A DNA stretch of 64,000 bases from positions 27,221 to 91,220 of the forward strand of contig JBCCBM010000016.1 of NCBI GenBank assembly GCA_039034015.1. Reading direction: 5' to 3'. A program made the position numbers and the translations under genes. This document shows positions 61,811 through 64,000 of this stretch, one piece after another. The DNA is from Acuticoccus sp039034015. Its GTDB lineage: Bacteria > Pseudomonadota > Alphaproteobacteria > Rhizobiales > Amorphaceae. How positions within the stretch are numbered: position 1 is the stretch's first letter; every line of letters starts with the position of its first letter. The notes under the pieces are model-generated. The model did not search any database, had not been told where the DNA came from, and saw only the letters and a list, made by a program, of their open reading frames with translations.

Positions 61811-61937
61811 TCGACAAAGGACGCGGCCGGGCCGCTCCGGTCCCGATCCGCGCCGCTCTGGCGGCCTATCAAAACATCGACTAGGAACCATCCGCGTGGG
61901 GTGCCGCGCGGATTTGTTGTGCGAGAGGTTTTGCAAA

Positions 61938-62717
61938 ATGGCCGCCGAACCCTCCGCCCAGCCCTCAGTGCGACCCGCCGCCCAACCAAACCTGCGGCTC
62001 TGGAAAGCCTACGCCCCTGCCCCGCCGCTCCAAAAGGCCGACAAGAGCGCGGCCGGCACCATGCCCGCGGGCGCCTTTCAATACTGCGAGGCGATGCGCA
62101 TTGCGTCCGGCTTCGGCTGGTACGTCTACCCGCCCAAAGACATCTCGCTCTACTTCGATGGCGCGGAGGCCTACTTCTTCGATGATGGCCAGTGGTTCCC
62201 GGTCAAATCATCCGCGTTCGAGCCCGAGTTTCTGGCCGAGTGGAACACTCGCGCCCCGGACGCGCTGCAAAATCTTGCGCCCCCGTTCCTCTCAGAACTC
62301 TTCGCGCCTGGCATTGTGCAACTGTGGACCGGTTATTTTGTCGACACGGCGCCCGGATGGGGCCTCTTGATTCGCCCCTGCGTCAACCTTCACAACCGCA
62401 GCGCCATCGCGTGCTACGAGGGGCTGGTGGACTGTTCCACCTTCAAGCCCTTGCCTCTCTTCATCAATTTCAAGCTGATGAAGACCGACTGCGAGATCTT
62501 CCTGCCCGCCGGCCGGCCGCTCTTTCAGATCCAGCCAGTGCCGCTCGCGCTCTACGATAAGGGCGACACCGCCATCACCGTCCATGACGAGGGCATGGAC
62601 GCGGCCGCGGGGCTCGACTGGGCCGGCGCCGCAACCGTCATCCGGCGCACTGACATGTCCCAACAACACCGCCCGGGCCGCTATGCCAGCGCCCAGCGCA
62701 AGCGCGGGCGGGGTTGA
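61938..62717 (+). CDS. DUF6065-like protein
   Basis: A 259-residue protein that resembles DUF6065 members in its order of blocks: CEAMRIASGFGWYVYPP, then DISLYFDGAEAYFFDDGQWF, then LWTGYFVDTAPGWGLLIRPC, and INFKLMKTDCEIFLPAGRP. The N-terminus (about 1-40) is Pro/Ala-rich and unstructured. No catalytic motif is known for this family. ATG 61938 follows GAGAGG by nine bases. It lies 127 bp after the repeat gene on the same strand and overlaps the transporter gene, so a joint function with both is likely. The family call is from memory of the pattern and should be tested. Confidence 0.6.
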   Translation: MAAEPSAQPSVRPAAQPNLRLWKAYAPAPPLQKADKSAAGTMPAGAFQYCEAMRIASGFGWYVYPPKDISLYFDGAEAYFFDDGQWFPVKSSAFEPEFLAEWNTRAPDALQNLAPPFLSELFAPGIVQLWTGYFVDTAPGWGLLIRPCVNLHNRSAIACYEGLVDCSTFKPLPLFINFKLMKTDCEIFLPAGRPLFQIQPVPLALYDKGDTAITVHDEGMDAAAGLDWAGAATVIRRTDMSQQHRPGRYASAQRKRGRG

Positions 62718-63855
62718 TCCCATCGCAAACGCCCAGCCGATGACCGGGGCGCAACTGCGCCTCATCCTGTTTAGCGGGCTCGGCTCGCTCCCGCTTCATA
62801 TGTCGGCGGTCATCGCAGTGTCGGGCGTGCAGCATGGCTTTAGCGCCACAGAGGCCGGCGCGCTGATGTCGGCGTGCCTTGCGGGCCTCTTTGCCGCCAC
62901 AACGTGCCGCGCGTTCAATGTGCGGCTGGGCGGTTTTGCCCCCCGGCTCAGCGTCTTGGGGATCATCCAGGCCGCGCTCCTGGGCATCGTGCCGTTTTGG
63001 CCGCCCACGGTAGAACTTCCCCTGTGGGTGGCCATCGGCTGGGTGTCAGGCATTTTGATGTTTGAGGGGATGCACGCGGCCGCAACCGCCCAGCACCGCT
63101 TTGTCAGCTTTCTGGTGCGGCTCTCGTTTGCGATGGTGCTGTCGGCGACGGCAGCGCTCGGCGGGGCGGCACTCCCGCTCCCGCTCTTTGAGGGGGTGTG
63201 TCTGATGTACGCCGCGCTCACCCTTGCCGTCACCCTGGCGCTCATGGTGGGGCGGTCAACGCCAACGCTTGCCGCCGGCTCGTCAGCAACGCTCCTGCGG
63301 CGGGCCTTCAGCGTGGCCGTTGCCCTTGCGCTTGCCCCGTGCGTCCTCTTCTTCTGCGGCACATTGATGCTGGTCACGCACATTGTGGACCTTGTGGCCC
63401 AGGGCGGGGCGCTCCGCGCATCCAACCTCACGGCGCTCGGGTGGGGGAAGCTCTTAAGCAGCGCGGTGCTCGGTATTGTCCTCGTCTGTCTGCGGGGGGA
63501 AAGCCGGGCCAAACTTGTGGTGTCGGTGGTGGGCGTTGCTGCCGTGCTGTGGCTCTCCCAGCACGCGCCGGTGTTGCCGGTCGCCATCTTTATCTGCGCG
63601 TTTGAGGTGGGCATCAACGTTGCCGGCGCATCGTTCCTGGGCGAAACGGCGCGCGTGGGGGATGCCATCATTCACCGATTGATGCCGATGGCCGCGCTTT
63701 TGGGTGTGGCGCTGGGCCCCGCCATCGGCGCGCAAGTGCTAGAAGGTGGCGGGCCGGACCGACTTGCCCAGGCGGGCGTTGTCATCATGTGCGGTGCAAC
63801 GCTCTTGCTCTTGGCGCGCAACATCCACCGCCGGCGCCGCGGCGCGGCCGCGTAG
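62683..63855 (+). CDS. MFS-type transporter
   Basis: About 390 residues with 11-12 hydrophobic segments, starting near LRLILFSGLGSLPLHMSAVI and ending before a basic tail RNIHRRRRGAAA. The pattern of two sets of six helices with a central loop fits the major facilitator superfamily; no substrate signature is recognised. The start is either ATG 62683, overlapping the DUF6065-like gene by 35 bp, or ATG 62740; neither has a strong ribosome site. Overlap with the gene before it argues that it carries the product or ligand of the repeat/DUF6065 genes. Confidence 0.75.
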   Translation: MPAPSASAGGVDPIANAQPMTGAQLRLILFSGLGSLPLHMSAVIAVSGVQHGFSATEAGALMSACLAGLFAATTCRAFNVRLGGFAPRLSVLGIIQAALLGIVPFWPPTVELPLWVAIGWVSGILMFEGMHAAATAQHRFVSFLVRLSFAMVLSATAALGGAALPLPLFEGVCLMYAALTLAVTLALMVGRSTPTLAAGSSATLLRRAFSVAVALALAPCVLFFCGTLMLVTHIVDLVAQGGALRASNLTALGWGKLLSSAVLGIVLVCLRGESRAKLVVSVVGVAAVLWLSQHAPVLPVAIFICAFEVGINVAGASFLGETARVGDAIIHRLMPMAALLGVALGPAIGAQVLEGGGPDRLAQAGVVIMCGATLLLLARNIHRRRRGAAA

Positions 63856-63865
63856 GGGTCTAGGT

Positions 63866-64000
63866 GTTTCGTCCCGGAGTGTGGTGGTAGGATCCCAACA
63901 CCGGAAGAGAGGGACGCACTGTGGGCCAAATACTCCACGGGAGCGCCACGACCACGCACGCTGTCCGAGCGGCAATACAGCGATCGAAAGCTTCGGTCGC
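63866..64000 (+). mobile_element. Left part of an IS481-family insertion sequence (cut by window edge)
   Basis: About 55 bp before the transposase start lies TGTTTCGTCCCGGAGTGTGG (from 63866), a sequence of the type seen at IS481 family ends. The exact left boundary is uncertain without the other end. The element lies directly after the transporter gene. Confidence 0.55.
63921..64000 (+). CDS. IS481-family transposase, N-terminal part only
   Basis: From GTG 63921 the frame reads MGQILHGSATTTHAVRAAIQ then RSKASV and leaves the window. MGQxLHGSAxTTxAxRxAIQ is the well-known start of one group of IS481 transposases, which begins with a helix-turn-helix. GAGGG lies about 9 bp upstream. Whether the gene is intact cannot be seen. 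Confidence 0.75.
   Translation, partial: MGQILHGSATTTHAVRAAIQRSKASV

Noticed and set aside
60836..61989. Two long minus-strand open frames (361-366 codons) across the repeat gene
   Set aside because: A 51-bp repeat unit without stops in one unit keeps any frame open over the whole array. The antisense frames have no good start, no conserved flank, and the plus-strand gene has a proper ribosome site.

Overview
The window is a compact, GC-rich chromosomal segment of an alphaproteobacterium, most likely of the Hyphomicrobiales (Rhizobiales). The evidence is an Irr-type iron regulator divergent from fabA-fabB-fabI, a CckA hybrid kinase next to recA, a perfect alphaproteobacterial SOS box (GTTC-N7-GTTC) upstream of recA, an Inh/Omp19-like lipoprotein, and folC/accD/trpABF/sppA/ihfB/lapA in one run. 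Coding density is very high, and many genes overlap by ATGA or GTGA. No rRNA, tRNA or CRISPR was seen.

Layout. 1-9130: start of a membrane protein on the minus strand, then a plus-strand run sucA-sucB-(double sulfotransferase)-MAPEG-SDR-lpdA, which supplies all three parts of 2-oxoglutarate dehydrogenase. 9131-15242: a 25-bp tandem repeat, a quinone reductase/azoreductase divergent from a LysR regulator, recA with its SOS box, a secreted Cys-rich protein, cckA and dksA. 15499-23585: a MoxR ATPase and a SixA-like phosphatase face a minus-strand run of DUF3754, VWA, YcjF-like and YcjX-like genes, followed by a lipid kinase and a calcineurin-like phosphoesterase. 23565-25715: a GGDEF/EAL protein with a decayed GGDEF site.

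25794-40902 looks like an accessory catabolic region on the minus strand: a MarR regulator, a branched-chain-type ABC importer (livF, livG, fused livHM, binding protein), a VOC protein, a secreted protein, a DUF1185 protein, UPF0280, a 6-hydroxynicotinate reductase-like Fe-S protein, a fused 2Fe-2S/molybdopterin hydroxylase with its FAD subunit, and an Asp/Glu/hydantoin racemase-like protein. Together they suggest uptake and reductive breakdown of an N-heterocyclic acid; the substrate is inferred. A plus-strand gene inside it encodes a CMP-sugar synthetase-like domain fused to an unrecognised 400-residue domain.

41072-60179 is mostly housekeeping: alaS, a 289-bp element with 33-bp inverted ends, lapA-ihfB-sppA-folC-accD-trpA-trpB-trpF(GNAT fusion)-fabI-fabB-fabA, irr, an SH3 protein, a 2-hydroxyacid dehydrogenase, an Inh-like lipoprotein, an AhpD-like protein, a possible clan CD peptidase, DUF1761, hslU and hslV.

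60226-64000 is the most unusual part. An AT-rich island separates an unrecognised minus-strand gene from a gene for a 17-residue leader-like segment plus seventeen 17-residue repeats. It is followed by a DUF6065-like protein, an MFS-type transporter, and the start of an IS481-family element that runs off the window. This is the best candidate for an undescribed system: a repeat polypeptide with a possible partner protein and a transporter.
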